Shown one piece after another: positions 1 to 8,112 of a DNA stretch of 19,210 bases (the first letter of the stretch is position 1; the number at the start of each line of letters is the position of its first letter). A program made the translations under genes and the position numbers. Below the pieces are notes generated by a model that was given only the letters and a program-made list of their open reading frames with translations, was not told the origin of the DNA and searched no databases. The stretch comes from JANRKF01 sp964519595 (GTDB lineage Bacteria > Pseudomonadota > Alphaproteobacteria > Rickettsiales > SXRF01), in assembly GCA_964519595.1 (NCBI GenBank), contig CAZFJN010000038.1:1-19210 (forward strand), in the 5' to 3' direction.

Positions 1-2335
1 TCTCTGCTGTATAGGTATAATCACCCACCTGAATAGACAAGGTAACCTGATCACTCGTGCCAGTATAGGTAGCGGTAAATCCAGAAATCGTACCAAAGAA
101 ATCACTGTTAGATACACCATCTACCCTCACGCCGAACGTGCTGGCTGCGTTACTTAAGTTAGAGCTGGTTACAGCAGTGTTAGTCGAATCGCTGCTGGCG
201 ATAGTTACAGCTGTACCATCGATTTGAAGTACGTTCTCACCGTGCTTGCCTTCGAATTTCAGGATGCTTCCATCACGAGTGATATTTACCTGATTGAACT
301 CGTAAGCCTCGCTACCAATGGCATAACTTGTGCCATACGCATTTAGTACTTCTACTGCGTTATCAAGCGTCGCAGCAATGTCTGCTCCAATCAAAATTTC
401 ATTAGAAGCAGCAGATGTTTTGGCAGTGCTGGTGAAGTAGAAAACTTTATCACCAAAGGTAATAGTGTCACCAGCAGTAGCATTAGCCGAGAAGATAATA
501 GAACTGTTGGCTTTTACAGCAGAAAGATCAGTAACAATATCATCCCCAACCGCACTGGAGCTGGTAATGCCAGTGCTGGCAATTCCTATACCATCATCAG
601 TGCCTCCAATCAGACCAGCTTCACTCACCCGTGTACCAGCATTGCCGCTGGTTACTTCCGTGAATGTGCTGTTTGCCACAGCGGTAGAGTGTACACTGAC
701 ACCAGAAACACCAACACTGAGTGCAGTGATACCGCCACCGGCCGCATCATTGAGATACAAGCGGATATTGAGATCCGTACCGTTTTCAGCATCAACCACA
801 GCATATATACCATGCGTTCCTGTGCCTGAATTAATACCTGCTACAATGTTATCCAATCCATCAGCAGCAACAAAAGTATGCAGAGTGTGGTTTACGCCAT
901 TGATAGTAGCAGTGATTTCCTCACCGATCAAAAATGGTGTAGCTGCCGCAACTGTAGAAGCATGGACAACCGTTGCAGCCTGAGTTGCAACGTTGGCAGT
1001 CAAAAGATCAGCATTGAAAAGGTTGATATAACCTTCCGCACTGACAATCGACTTGGTTAAGTCTGCACCACCGGAAGAAACGGTAGTTGTAGTGCCTAAG
1101 TCAACATTCACTCCTGTCAAAGTATAAGTACCAGAAACGAAAGCATCTCCGGCATCTAAAATCGCCAGACCTGTTTGGCTTTCATAGCTTAAACGAATAT
1201 TGTAGTTCGTACCATCATACACTGCTGCCGCTGAAACACCAGTAGTCCCAGAGTTGGCATTAATGCCGTTGATAATGTCATCGAATGTGTGGTTACCGCT
1301 AGCACCAGTACCAGCACCAGCCGTGAACGTGTAAAGACTATGCTGAACGCCATCAACAGTTATTTTTAGCACATCAGGCGTTGTGGTATCAAATGGAGTA
1401 GCAACCGCTGCAGTGGCATTCGAAAGCACCTGCGAGCGAGATGTTACAGCTGTGGTAGCAAACAGGTTAAAACTGAACCCGGCATATTGCCCGCTAACAG
1501 TCGCCTCACCGTTGGTGGTAGCAGAAGTCGTAGCTCCAGAGATATCTACAACAAAGTTGCTGCTTAATGCACCACCAGTACGAGAGGTAATAACCAGATT
1601 ATTGCCGTCTGCCGTATATTTTGCCTCAGAAAGCGCCAGCTTATCAGCCGCAGTTATATTAGTTCCATCAACCAAACTGTTATCCGATGCAATCAGGTTC
1701 AAACGCGCTGCCAGATTTTCAACGGTTTCTGCAATTGTAGCACCAACTGTGAATTCAAGGCCGCTGGTAGCCGCAACGGTAGTTTCAGCGGTAAGAGTAA
1801 TTCCATTAATTTCAATGGTTTCCGCATCAAGAATATTACTGGCAAATGATACTGTCAAAGCGCCAGCTGTCGCTTGCGATGATGTATTGGTAAACACAGA
1901 GGCAGAATCCAGCCCGCCATTGAGCAATTTTACACCGTTGAAGGTTGCAGTTGAAGCGATGAAGTCAATTTGTTCCGAGAGAGCTTGGAACTCTTGGTTG
2001 AGGAAGCTGCGGTCATTATTAGACAGGTTGCCGGAAGAGGCTTGCACTGCCAGAGTTTTTTGACGTTGCAGAATTTCTGTTACCTGACCGAGCGCACCGT
2101 CGGCTACTTGCAGCAATGAGACACCTTGCGAGGCGTTTACCAGCGCCTGACGCAGAGTTTTTACTGTAGTGGCGAATGATGTACCAATTGAAAGACGCGC
2201 TACGTCGTCAGATGCTTTGGTAATGAAATTTCCTGAAGAAAGGCGAGACACTGACGTTGACGCCGCGCTGCTCGCTTTGGCAATATTAGCTTGCGCGTAA
2301 TACGCAGAAATATTGGTATTGATTGAATTAGCCAT
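1..2335 (-). CDS. Giant flagellin, N-terminal 778 codons (C-terminus beyond window)
   Basis: Filament subunit secreted by the flagellar export apparatus. The frame is open from ATG 2335 to the window edge with no stop (I checked every codon). Residues 1-~135 are a classic flagellin D0/D1 half: start MANSINTNISAYYAQ, then SRLSSG, ASDDVARLSIG, QVADGALGQV and FNGVKLLNGG. Everything after about 140 is variable domain, rich in Ala, Thr, Ser, Gly and Asn, with no Cys and only 14 Lys in 778 residues. It contains two degenerate duplications: residues 312-385 resemble 464-530 (ATPF, [DN]GVxHxLxTF, GIN, NIRL), and 170-213 resemble 622-665. Such modules resemble the flagellin hook IN-type insertions. 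The conserved C-terminal D0/D1 half has not been reached, so the protein must be well over 800 residues, against about 270-500 for most flagellins. A Shine-Dalgarno TAGGAGA lies 7 bp before the ATG. The family is clear; the paralogue name (fliC/fla) is not. Confidence 0.95.
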   Translation of the reverse strand, partial: MANSINTNISAYYAQANIAKASSAASTSVSRLSSGNFITKASDDVARLSIGTSFATTVKTLRQALVNASQGVSLLQVADGALGQVTEILQRQKTLAVQASSGNLSNNDRSFLNQEFQALSEQIDFIASTATFNGVKLLNGGLDSASVFTNTSSQATAGALTVSFASNILDAETIEINGITLTAETTVAATSGLEFTVGATIAETVENLAARLNLIASDNSLVDGTNITAADKLALSEAKYTADGNNLVITSRTGGALSSNFVVDISGATTSATTNGEATVSGQYAGFSFNLFATTAVTSRSQVLSNATAAVATPFDTTTPDVLKITVDGVQHSLYTFTAGAGTGASGNHTFDDIINGINANSGTTGVSAAAVYDGTNYNIRLSYESQTGLAILDAGDAFVSGTYTLTGVNVDLGTTTTVSSGGADLTKSIVSAEGYINLFNADLLTANVATQAATVVHASTVAAATPFLIGEEITATINGVNHTLHTFVAADGLDNIVAGINSGTGTHGIYAVVDAENGTDLNIRLYLNDAAGGGITALSVGVSGVSVHSTAVANSTFTEVTSGNAGTRVSEAGLIGGTDDGIGIASTGITSSSAVGDDIVTDLSAVKANSSIIFSANATAGDTITFGDKVFYFTSTAKTSAASNEILIGADIAATLDNAVEVLNAYGTSYAIGSEAYEFNQVNITRDGSILKFEGKHGENVLQIDGTAVTIASSDSTNTAVTSSNLSNAASTFGVRVDGVSNSDFFGTISGFTATYTGTSDQVTLSIQVGDYTYTAE

Positions 2336-2366
2336 GGTTGTTCTCCTACCTGGATGTTAATATTAC

Positions 2367-2383
2367 GAAAGCTACATGCTTTC
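2367..2383 (-). promoter_or_regulatory. Small hairpin in the flagellin 5' leader
   Basis: A perfect inverted repeat, GAAAGC-5 nt-GCTTTC, lies 32 bp upstream of the flagellin ATG and just inside the start site predicted from the sigma-54-like motif. It could protect the 5' end of the mRNA or serve as a binding site for a post-transcriptional regulator; alphaproteobacterial flagellin leaders are known targets of FlbT. The stem is only 6 bp, so it could be chance. Confidence 0.35.
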
Positions 2384-2395
2384 AGAAACCACGCG

Positions 2396-2410
2396 GCGCA
2401 TCTTGAGCCA
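2396..2410 (-). promoter_or_regulatory. Possible sigma-54 type -24/-12 promoter of the flagellin gene
   Basis: On the minus strand this reads TGGCTCAAGATGCGC. It has the invariant GG and GC separated by 10 bases and the full TGGC of the -24 box, but the -12 box is poor (GC instead of TT before the GC). It would start transcription near 2385, giving a leader of about 50 nt. Sigma-54 control of flagellin is established in Caulobacter; the assignment here is inference from a partial match. Confidence 0.3.
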
Positions 2411-2513
2411 CATATACCTTAGGATTGCACAGAAGTGGTTAAGGCTTAGTTAATGACGCTAAGTTTTTTTAAAAAAATTTATAATGCTATGATTTTTATA
2501 ATTTTTTCTGCGG

Positions 2514-3398
2514 TTATTTTTTTGGATTATTTTTCTGTTTCGCTTCACGGTGCGCTATATAGACTGTACTTGCGACAATAATTCCGGCGCCAAGCCAGGC
2601 ATGTTGATCGAGAATTTCTCCGAACATTATATAAGCAAAAAGCGAAGTAAAAATAAGGCGCGTAAAATCCAGAGGCAGCAGGACTACCATATCAACATGT
2701 TTGTAAGCGCGCGCCATCATAAGCTGCGCGGCGGTTGAAAACAGAGCGATAAAAAACAGGCAGAGCAGTTCGTAAAAAGAGACATCCTGCCAGTGGAAGA
2801 AGGCGATTGGCAGAGAAAATATCGTCATTACTAAAGCCATGTAGAAGACAATAGTTTCCGGTTCTTCAGTGCGCGAGAGGCTTTTGACAAAAGTTCCGGC
2901 AACGGCCATTGCGGCTGATGCGGCGAGTACGAATAATGATTTTTCATCAATCGCGCCGCCGTCAGGACGAAGAATAAGCAAAACTCCGGCAAAGCTTACT
3001 ATCAAAGCCGCCCAGCGCCTTATTCCGGCGCGTTCGCCAAGAAATAATATGGCGAAAATAGTGGCGAAAATCGGCGTGGTGAAAGAAAGAGCGGTTGCTA
3101 ATGTCACCGGCATGATGGTAACTGAATAAAACCATAGCTGCATTGCAATCAATCCGGCGATTGACCTTCCCATATGTCCATAAGCGCGTTCGGTTGGAAA
3201 TACAGGGCGGCGTTTCTGCTGATACCATGCCAGCGCGATTATCATCAGCAGGCTTAGGCAATTGCGGATAAAGACCATTTGCGTTGAATGCATTGAATCG
3301 GCGATCAGGCGAATTACTATATTCATTGCCGCAAAGCAGGCCATGCTGAAAAGCATGAGCATTAAGCCGCGCATTATGTTAGTGTGTGATGAAGACAT
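2514..3398 (-). CDS. EamA/DMT-family permease
   Basis: Predicted inner-membrane transporter of the drug/metabolite superfamily, 294 residues, the usual length for a protein of two five-helix EamA repeats. Visible features are about ten hydrophobic segments, a first repeat ending near TPIFATIFAILFLGE (about residues 108-122) and a second ending near LIFTSLFAYIMFGE. The P/L-x-F-x-x-x-x-x-x-FLGE/MFGE ending of each half is typical. The C-terminus is basic (KQKNNPKK). The substrate cannot be read from the sequence; relatives export amino acids or metabolites. The start is ATG 3398. There is no Shine-Dalgarno, because the leader is the 14-bp tandem repeat. The gene diverges from glnD. Confidence 0.85.
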   Translation of the reverse strand: MSSSHTNIMRGLMLMLFSMACFAAMNIVIRLIADSMHSTQMVFIRNCLSLLMIIALAWYQQKRRPVFPTERAYGHMGRSIAGLIAMQLWFYSVTIMPVTLATALSFTTPIFATIFAILFLGERAGIRRWAALIVSFAGVLLILRPDGGAIDEKSLFVLAASAAMAVAGTFVKSLSRTEEPETIVFYMALVMTIFSLPIAFFHWQDVSFYELLCLFFIALFSTAAQLMMARAYKHVDMVVLLPLDFTRLIFTSLFAYIMFGEILDQHAWLGAGIIVASTVYIAHREAKQKNNPKK

Positions 3399-3402
3399 TA
3401 AA

Positions 3403-3494
3403 CTAAAATGATGAAACTAAGGTGACGAAACTAAAGTGATGAAGCTAAGATGATACAACTAAGATAAAATTAGAATAAGACTAAAATGATGAAA
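3403..3494. repeat. 14-bp tandem repeat array between EamA gene and glnD, running into the glnD start
   Basis: Units beginning CTAA occur at 3403, 3417, 3431, 3445 and 3459, exactly 14 bp apart. The first is CTAAAATGATGAAA and the others differ at one to several positions. After an 8-bp break (3473-3480) a sixth unit, identical to the first, occupies 3481-3494 and supplies the glnD start codon (ATG 3486). The array fills the whole divergent spacer, so both promoters and leaders must lie in it. It has no Shine-Dalgarno on either strand. Confidence 0.9.
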
Positions 3495-6164
3495 CTTGAA
3501 CTTACCTCTATTCAATCGGAACAATTGCGTGATGTTATTCGCGCATGGTTAAAAAACCGCCAAGAATTAGCGCGGAAAGTTTTTATCAATAATCAGGACG
3601 GTTTATTGCTTGCTGCTGAGCTGTCGGAAATTATTGACCAGCTTATTGCCGAACTTTTTGCTTATGTGACAAAAAATATGGCAAAAAAATCAGCAGGCAG
3701 TCGCCCTGCCCTGACGATCATAGCAACTGGCGGTTATGGCAGGAGAGAGCTTTCGCCTTATTCAGACATTGATCTGCTATTTCTCTATGAAAAAAGCGCA
3801 TCAGACGAAGCAGGAGAAATATCGGAAGCTATACTTTACCAATTGTGGGACGCTGGTCTTAAAACTGGACACGCTCATCGCACCATTGAGGAGACAATAG
3901 AGCTGGCGCGTGCTGATATTAACGTCAGAACCAGCCTGCTTGATGCGCGACTAATTGTCGGCGATAAAAATTTAGAAGATGAATTTAAAAAAATTCTGCA
4001 AAATGAAATTATTGAAGGCAGCGTGCTGGCTTTTGTTGAGGCGAAGCTTGCCGAGCGTGATGCGCGTCATGCGCGTTTTGGCGATTCGCGTTATGTTCTT
4101 GAGCCAAATGTTAAGGAAGGAAAAGGCGGTTTGCGTGATCTGCATACTTTGTGGTGGCTGGCGCGTTACGCTTATAATATAGAAACTCTCGATGATTTGT
4201 GTAAAGCCGGACATATAAACGAAGAAGAGCTGGCGGCTTTTAATCAAGCGCGACAATTTCTGCTTAGAACGCGCGCGCATTTGCATTATCTTTCTAACCA
4301 TGCTGATGAACGCCTGAGTTTTGACAAACAATTATCTGTGGCGAAAGCAACCGGCTATAATAATTCTTCGCCTAATCTTTCTATAACCAGATTCATGCGC
4401 CGTTATTTTATTGCCGTGCGGACAGTTGGCAGCCTGACGCGCATTTTCTGTGCGTTGCTGGAAGAGGAGAAAAAGCGCAAGCCACAAAAGCCACTTGGCT
4501 GGATCAGGCTTGATGAAAGTGCCGGAGAACAATTTGTTTTAGATGGTGAGCGGCTGAGCATAGATGATGAGGAATTATTCGTAAAACAGCCGGATTCCAT
4601 GCTGAGATTGTTTGAGATCGCACAAAACCATGGTCTTGATATTCATCCGCGCGCGCTGAGGGCAATCACGCGGAATTTGCGGATTATAGATGATTCATTT
4701 CGCAAATCTCCTGATAATTGCCGAAGTTTTCTGCATATATTGCAATCGCCGAAAGGGCCGGAAATCGCTTTAAGAAGAATGAATGAAGCTGGCGTATTAG
4801 GACGTTTTATTCCGGAATTTGGCCGCATAATCGGACAGACGCAATTCAATATGTATCATGCTTATACGGTTGATGAACATACTCTTATGGCGCTTGGCAT
4901 ATTGCATTCAATTGATCAAGGCATCATTCGCGATGAAGCTCCTCTGGCCAGCGAGATAATGCCAAGAATTGATCAGAAACATCTGCTGTATTTAGCTTTA
5001 TTCTGCCATGATATTGCTAAAGGTCGCGGCGGCGATCATTCGCAGCTGGGCGAAAAAATAGCCATAAAACTTGGCCGGAGATTTGGACTTGGTGAAGATG
5101 AATGTGCAACTACCGCCTGGCTGGTTCGCAATCATCTGCTGCTTTCGGCAACTGCTTTCAAGCGTGATCTTAATGATCCAAAAACAATAGAAGATTTTGT
5201 AGCGGAGGTTCGCACTACCGAGCGGCTGAAGCTGTTGCTGGTAATGACCGTTGCGGATATTCGCGCAGTTGGACCAGGAATCTGGAATGAATGGAAAGGC
5301 GCTCTAATGCGTGATTTATTCCATCGCTCAATGCAGGCAATTGGCAGTATGGAAAATCTGCCGACAAAAAATACTCCGCAATATTTTCAGGAAGCGCTGG
5401 AAAACTCCTGCCGCCAGCTCAGCAGAGAAGAAATTGCCGACTATATTGAACTTGCCGCCGGAAGTGGCGGTTTTCTTTCCGGCTGCAGCCTTTCGCAACA
5501 TATGGCGATTGCGCCAATGTTATGCAAAATGCAAAAAAATAAGTACGGCGAAGAGGAAAATAAGCGCAAAGTACAAATATCTGTCACGCATGATGATAAA
5601 AAATCAACTAGTGAAATAATCGTTGTTCTGCCTGACAGGCAAGGTTTGTTTGCCAAGCTGGCCGGCGCGATCACTCTTGCCGGAGCAAATATTGTTCATG
5701 CCAAGATATTTACGCTGAAAGATGCCAGCGCGGTTGATATATTTCATCTGCAGAATAAAGCAGGATCATCGTTTAATCGTCCTTCCATGCTGGCCAGAAT
5801 GGTCACATATATTGAGCAGGCAGTTGAAGGCGAGCTTGATTTACAGCAAGCGCTGGCAAAACGCGCTACAACTTATACAAACAGAAATCATCATTTTGCT
5901 AAACGCGACGGCGCGGTTTTTATAGAAAATGACGCCAGCAGTCTTTGTTCAGTAATTGAAATAGACGCGCATGACCGCATTGGCTTATTATATAATGTTG
6001 CAACCGCGCTCAATGAATTAGGATTGTCAATAGCCACCGCGCATATTTCAACTTACGGCGCGCAGGCGGCAGATGTTTTCTACGTTAAAAACGCTTTTGG
6101 AATGAAAATAACACATCCGGAAAAAATAAAATCCGTTCGTGATACAATAACCACTATTCTATAG
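3486..6164 (+). CDS. glnD: PII uridylyltransferase / uridylyl-removing enzyme
   Basis: Bifunctional nitrogen sensor: it adds UMP to PII proteins (GlnB/GlnK) when glutamine is low and removes it when glutamine is high. At 892 residues it has the family's usual length. Domains in order: nucleotidyltransferase with GGYGRREL (82-89) and the metal pair D94/D96 in SDIDLLF; the GlnD-specific helical region with GKGGLRDLHTLWW (about 213-225); an HD phosphohydrolase domain with H508-D509 in FCHDIAKGRGGDHS, the uridylyl-removing site; and two C-terminal ACT domains (about 709-757, DRQGLFAKLAGA, and 822-874, DRIGLLYNVATA) that bind glutamine. All expected catalytic residues are present. The start is ATG 3486 (or ATG 3489). 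No Shine-Dalgarno is visible because the start lies in the sixth copy of the 14-bp repeat. The 3' end overlaps the convergent hdaA by 6 bp. Confidence 0.97.
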   Translation: MMKLELTSIQSEQLRDVIRAWLKNRQELARKVFINNQDGLLLAAELSEIIDQLIAELFAYVTKNMAKKSAGSRPALTIIATGGYGRRELSPYSDIDLLFLYEKSASDEAGEISEAILYQLWDAGLKTGHAHRTIEETIELARADINVRTSLLDARLIVGDKNLEDEFKKILQNEIIEGSVLAFVEAKLAERDARHARFGDSRYVLEPNVKEGKGGLRDLHTLWWLARYAYNIETLDDLCKAGHINEEELAAFNQARQFLLRTRAHLHYLSNHADERLSFDKQLSVAKATGYNNSSPNLSITRFMRRYFIAVRTVGSLTRIFCALLEEEKKRKPQKPLGWIRLDESAGEQFVLDGERLSIDDEELFVKQPDSMLRLFEIAQNHGLDIHPRALRAITRNLRIIDDSFRKSPDNCRSFLHILQSPKGPEIALRRMNEAGVLGRFIPEFGRIIGQTQFNMYHAYTVDEHTLMALGILHSIDQGIIRDEAPLASEIMPRIDQKHLLYLALFCHDIAKGRGGDHSQLGEKIAIKLGRRFGLGEDECATTAWLVRNHLLLSATAFKRDLNDPKTIEDFVAEVRTTERLKLLLVMTVADIRAVGPGIWNEWKGALMRDLFHRSMQAIGSMENLPTKNTPQYFQEALENSCRQLSREEIADYIELAAGSGGFLSGCSLSQHMAIAPMLCKMQKNKYGEEENKRKVQISVTHDDKKSTSEIIVVLPDRQGLFAKLAGAITLAGANIVHAKIFTLKDASAVDIFHLQNKAGSSFNRPSMLARMVTYIEQAVEGELDLQQALAKRATTYTNRNHHFAKRDGAVFIENDASSLCSVIEIDAHDRIGLLYNVATALNELGLSIATAHISTYGAQAADVFYVKNAFGMKITHPEKIKSVRDTITTIL

Positions 6165-6893
6165 AAAATCGCGGACAAACGGCACAGTTAAAGATCTGCC
6201 GACAGCAAGAGCGCCTTTATCAAGCTTTTCCACTAATTCCGCAATAGCAGAAAAAGATCTCGGCACGCGCGGCAACAGATAATTCATAACATCCGGCGCG
6301 ATTTTAATCTGCCGATCGGCAAGATGTTTACATAATAATCCGGCAACGAGAATATCATCCGGAGCATCTATCGCCACAAAGCTCATTGATTTAAGGCGCG
6401 ACAACAAATCAGGCAGCGTAAAATTCAGCTCAGAAGGCTTGCACGCGGAAGTTATAAGCAACGGAATATTATTCGCCTTGCAATGGTTGTAAATGTGAAA
6501 AAGCAGCTTTTCATCACGCCATTTCTCAATATCGTCAATTATGCATGGTTTAGCAGAAGAAAAACTCGCCACATATTTGCTGTCATCATTGTCATGAATA
6601 TTATCTGAACTATTGTCAGAACTATTCTCAGAACTGTTATCTAAAATATTATCTGAAATATTATCTGAAATATTATCAAATGCTAAAAAATTTCCGTTTG
6701 TCCGCAATTGCCAGATATGAGCGAGATGCGTTTTGCCACCGCCTGATTCGCCTTGCAGATACAGAGAATTATCCGGCCAGTCCGGCCAGCGCATTATCCA
6801 GCTATAAGCCAGAGAGTTGCTGTCTGAGCATATAAACTGCTCAGGCGCATAAGCAATCGGCAAAGAAATATCAAGAGCGTATTGTATACTCAT
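6159..6893 (-). CDS. hdaA: HdaA-like DnaA-related AAA+ protein (regulator of replication initiation)
   Basis: DnaA homologue lacking the DNA-binding domain, 244 residues. Relatives (Hda/HdaA) act with the sliding clamp to promote ATP hydrolysis by DnaA and stop re-initiation. Visible: an N-terminal QYALDISLP segment, the region that in HdaA carries the clamp-binding motif; Walker A G48-x2-G-x-G-K54-T55; Walker B CIIDDIE with D120-D121; a sensor-1-like ITSACKPSEL; LPDLLSRLKS; and sensor-2-region PRSFSAIAELVEKLD. Between the second beta strand and Walker B it carries an unusual acidic/Asn insert made of eight four-residue repeats (73-104). I chose ATG 6893 rather than the GTG at 6896 because GAGG stands at a good distance from the ATG and too close to the GTG. 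It lies downstream of the AI-2E-type gene on the same strand. Confidence 0.9.
   Translation of the reverse strand: MSIQYALDISLPIAYAPEQFICSDSNSLAYSWIMRWPDWPDNSLYLQGESGGGKTHLAHIWQLRTNGNFLAFDNISDNISDNILDNSSENSSDNSSDNIHDNDDSKYVASFSSAKPCIIDDIEKWRDEKLLFHIYNHCKANNIPLLITSACKPSELNFTLPDLLSRLKSMSFVAIDAPDDILVAGLLCKHLADRQIKIAPDVMNYLLPRVPRSFSAIAELVEKLDKGALAVGRSLTVPFVRDFL
6582..6677 (-). repeat. In-frame 12-bp repeat (8 copies) inside hdaA
   Basis: Eight consecutive four-residue units: DNIS, DNIS, DNIL, DNSS, ENSS, DNSS, DNIH, DNDD (HdaA residues 73-104). On the plus strand the best-conserved unit is ATTATCTGAAAT. The period of 12 keeps the frame. The insert falls in a loop of the AAA+ fold between strand 2 and Walker B, so it is probably a disordered loop and tolerated. 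Loss or gain of units by slippage would change the loop length only. Confidence 0.95.
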
Positions 6894-6931
6894 CACACCT
6901 CAAGAGTTGGCATTTCTTCTCTTCGTCTTTA

Positions 6932-7006
6932 TTGTTCACTATATGAGATAAAAATCTTGAAATATCAATAAGTATTCCTCCAATTTTTATCTCATATATT
7001 GAACAA
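6932..7006. repeat. 24-bp inverted repeat between the AI-2E-type gene and hdaA
   Basis: Arms 6932-6955 and 6983-7006 are complementary at 23 of 24 positions around a 27-nt loop. The arms are AT-rich (core ATATGAGATAAAAA facing TTTTTATCTCATAT). The element lies in the 157-bp spacer between two genes on the same strand. No T-run follows it in the direction of transcription, so a standard rho-independent terminator is unlikely. It could be an mRNA-processing hairpin or a small MITE-like remnant. Confidence 0.85.
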
Positions 7007-7050
7007 AAATACTTGGAATAAATACAAATTCTTGAGATGTAATGAGTATA

Positions 7051-8112
7051 TCATCGGAAATAGCTGCTTTTCTGATATTCTGCGATCATGAAACGCACTA
7101 AAACTCCTAATATTGCCGCTACCGGCACTGCCAGAAGAATTCCTACAAATCCGAATAAAGCAGCGCCTGCCAGCATCGCAAAAATAATCCACAGCGGATG
7201 CAGCCCTACTTTTTCGCCAACCAGCTTAGGAGTTATAAAATTTCCTTCTATTATCTGTCCGGAAACAAAAACCGCCAGCACCAGAAGAATAGAGCTGCTA
7301 TCTGGAAACTGGAAAAAAGCAACCGTAAGTCCGGAAATTGCGCCAACTAATAAGCCGATATAAGGAAACACCACTAAAAATCCGGTTATCATTCCAATTA
7401 CAAAGCCAAAATTAAGTCCGAGCAGAGTAAGTCCGATTGCGTAATAAATACCAAGCAACAAGCAGACATTAAGCTGTCCGCGTACAAAACCAGCCAGAGT
7501 AAGATCAACAATAGAGAGTTGCTGGCGAATAATTTCAGCATGTTTGCGCGGCAATAGTGAATCAACATGCTCAACAACCTTATCCCAGTCGCGCAATAGA
7601 TAAAAAGCCACAATCGGCGTAATTAAAACCAGAGAGATTATATTGATAAAAGCCACTCCGGAAGTAAGTAATCCGGCAAAAAACTCAGCCAGTTCACGCG
7701 CTATCAGGCCAACGCTGCTGGAAACACTGCCTCTTATTTCCTGCATAACCGACGGCGAAATACCGTTTAATTTCCGCTCAATATAAGGAATAATTTCTGC
7801 CTCAGCTTGCACCATATAGCCCGGAATAGCCTCAACCATCGCGCTTATTTGTGCTACTGTTATTGGCGCAACAATTACCAGCGTCAGCATAATAATTGCA
7901 AAGAATATTACTGTTATCAGCAAAGTTGCCGCCGAGCGCGACAATTTTGCCTTTTGCAGACGATCAACCGCCGGATCAAGAAAATAAGCGGTTGCCATGC
8001 CTAATACAAAAGGCAGCAAAATACCGCGAATTGCATAAATAAACAGCAGTAAAAAAGCCAATATCAGCGGCCAGAACCATATATTCTGATGTCTTAAATT
8101 CATTTTAATCAT
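7051..8112 (-). CDS. AI-2E family (PerM-like) transporter
   Basis: Polytopic inner-membrane protein of the AI-2 exporter/PerM family, about 353 residues, normal for the family. There are two N-terminal helices (WFWPLILAFLLLFIYAI and LLPFVLGMATAYFLDPAVD), then a third, a long amphipathic central part (about 90-165), and a cluster of C-terminal helices. The signature region VVFPYIGLLVGA is followed by EGNFITPKLVGEKVGLHPL and then the last helices. The actual substrate is unknown for most members: some export AI-2, others act in ion homeostasis. The start is either ATG 8112, which overlaps the end of the DUF2066 gene by 8 bp, or ATG 8103; neither has a convincing Shine-Dalgarno. A TTG at 8163 would lie deep in the previous gene and I rejected it. 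It is probably co-transcribed with the DUF2066 gene. Confidence 0.9.
   Translation of the reverse strand: MIKMNLRHQNIWFWPLILAFLLLFIYAIRGILLPFVLGMATAYFLDPAVDRLQKAKLSRSAATLLITVIFFAIIMLTLVIVAPITVAQISAMVEAIPGYMVQAEAEIIPYIERKLNGISPSVMQEIRGSVSSSVGLIARELAEFFAGLLTSGVAFINIISLVLITPIVAFYLLRDWDKVVEHVDSLLPRKHAEIIRQQLSIVDLTLAGFVRGQLNVCLLLGIYYAIGLTLLGLNFGFVIGMITGFLVVFPYIGLLVGAISGLTVAFFQFPDSSSILLVLAVFVSGQIIEGNFITPKLVGEKVGLHPLWIIFAMLAGAALFGFVGILLAVPVAAILGVLVRFMIAEYQKSSYFR

Larger units (their letters stand above)
2336..2513. other. Intergenic region between EamA permease and flagellin
   Basis: This 178-bp gap holds the flagellin leader and promoter region and the 3' end of the EamA transcript. Around 2464-2510 there is an A/T-only imperfect inverted repeat (an A-run with TTTATAAT facing TTATAATTTTTT). 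It could act as a weak terminator in either direction, but it has no GC-rich stem. Confidence 0.4.

Noticed and set aside
465..983. Open frame of 172 codons on the plus strand
   Set aside because: It lies wholly inside the flagellin gene on the other strand, is a Val/Ala/Pro-rich shadow, and has no recognisable domain.
1383..2063. Open frame of 226 codons on the plus strand
   Set aside because: It is antisense to the flagellin D1 and variable domain, whose minus-strand frame is unmistakable. The composition is that of a shadow frame.
3979..5925. Several 60-120 codon frames on both strands inside glnD
   Set aside because: They are overlapped by a continuous, fully conserved GlnD frame and have no motifs of their own.
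6932..7006. Rho-independent terminator of the AI-2E-type gene
   Set aside because: The stem is AT-rich with a 27-nt loop and there is no U-run after it on the minus strand.
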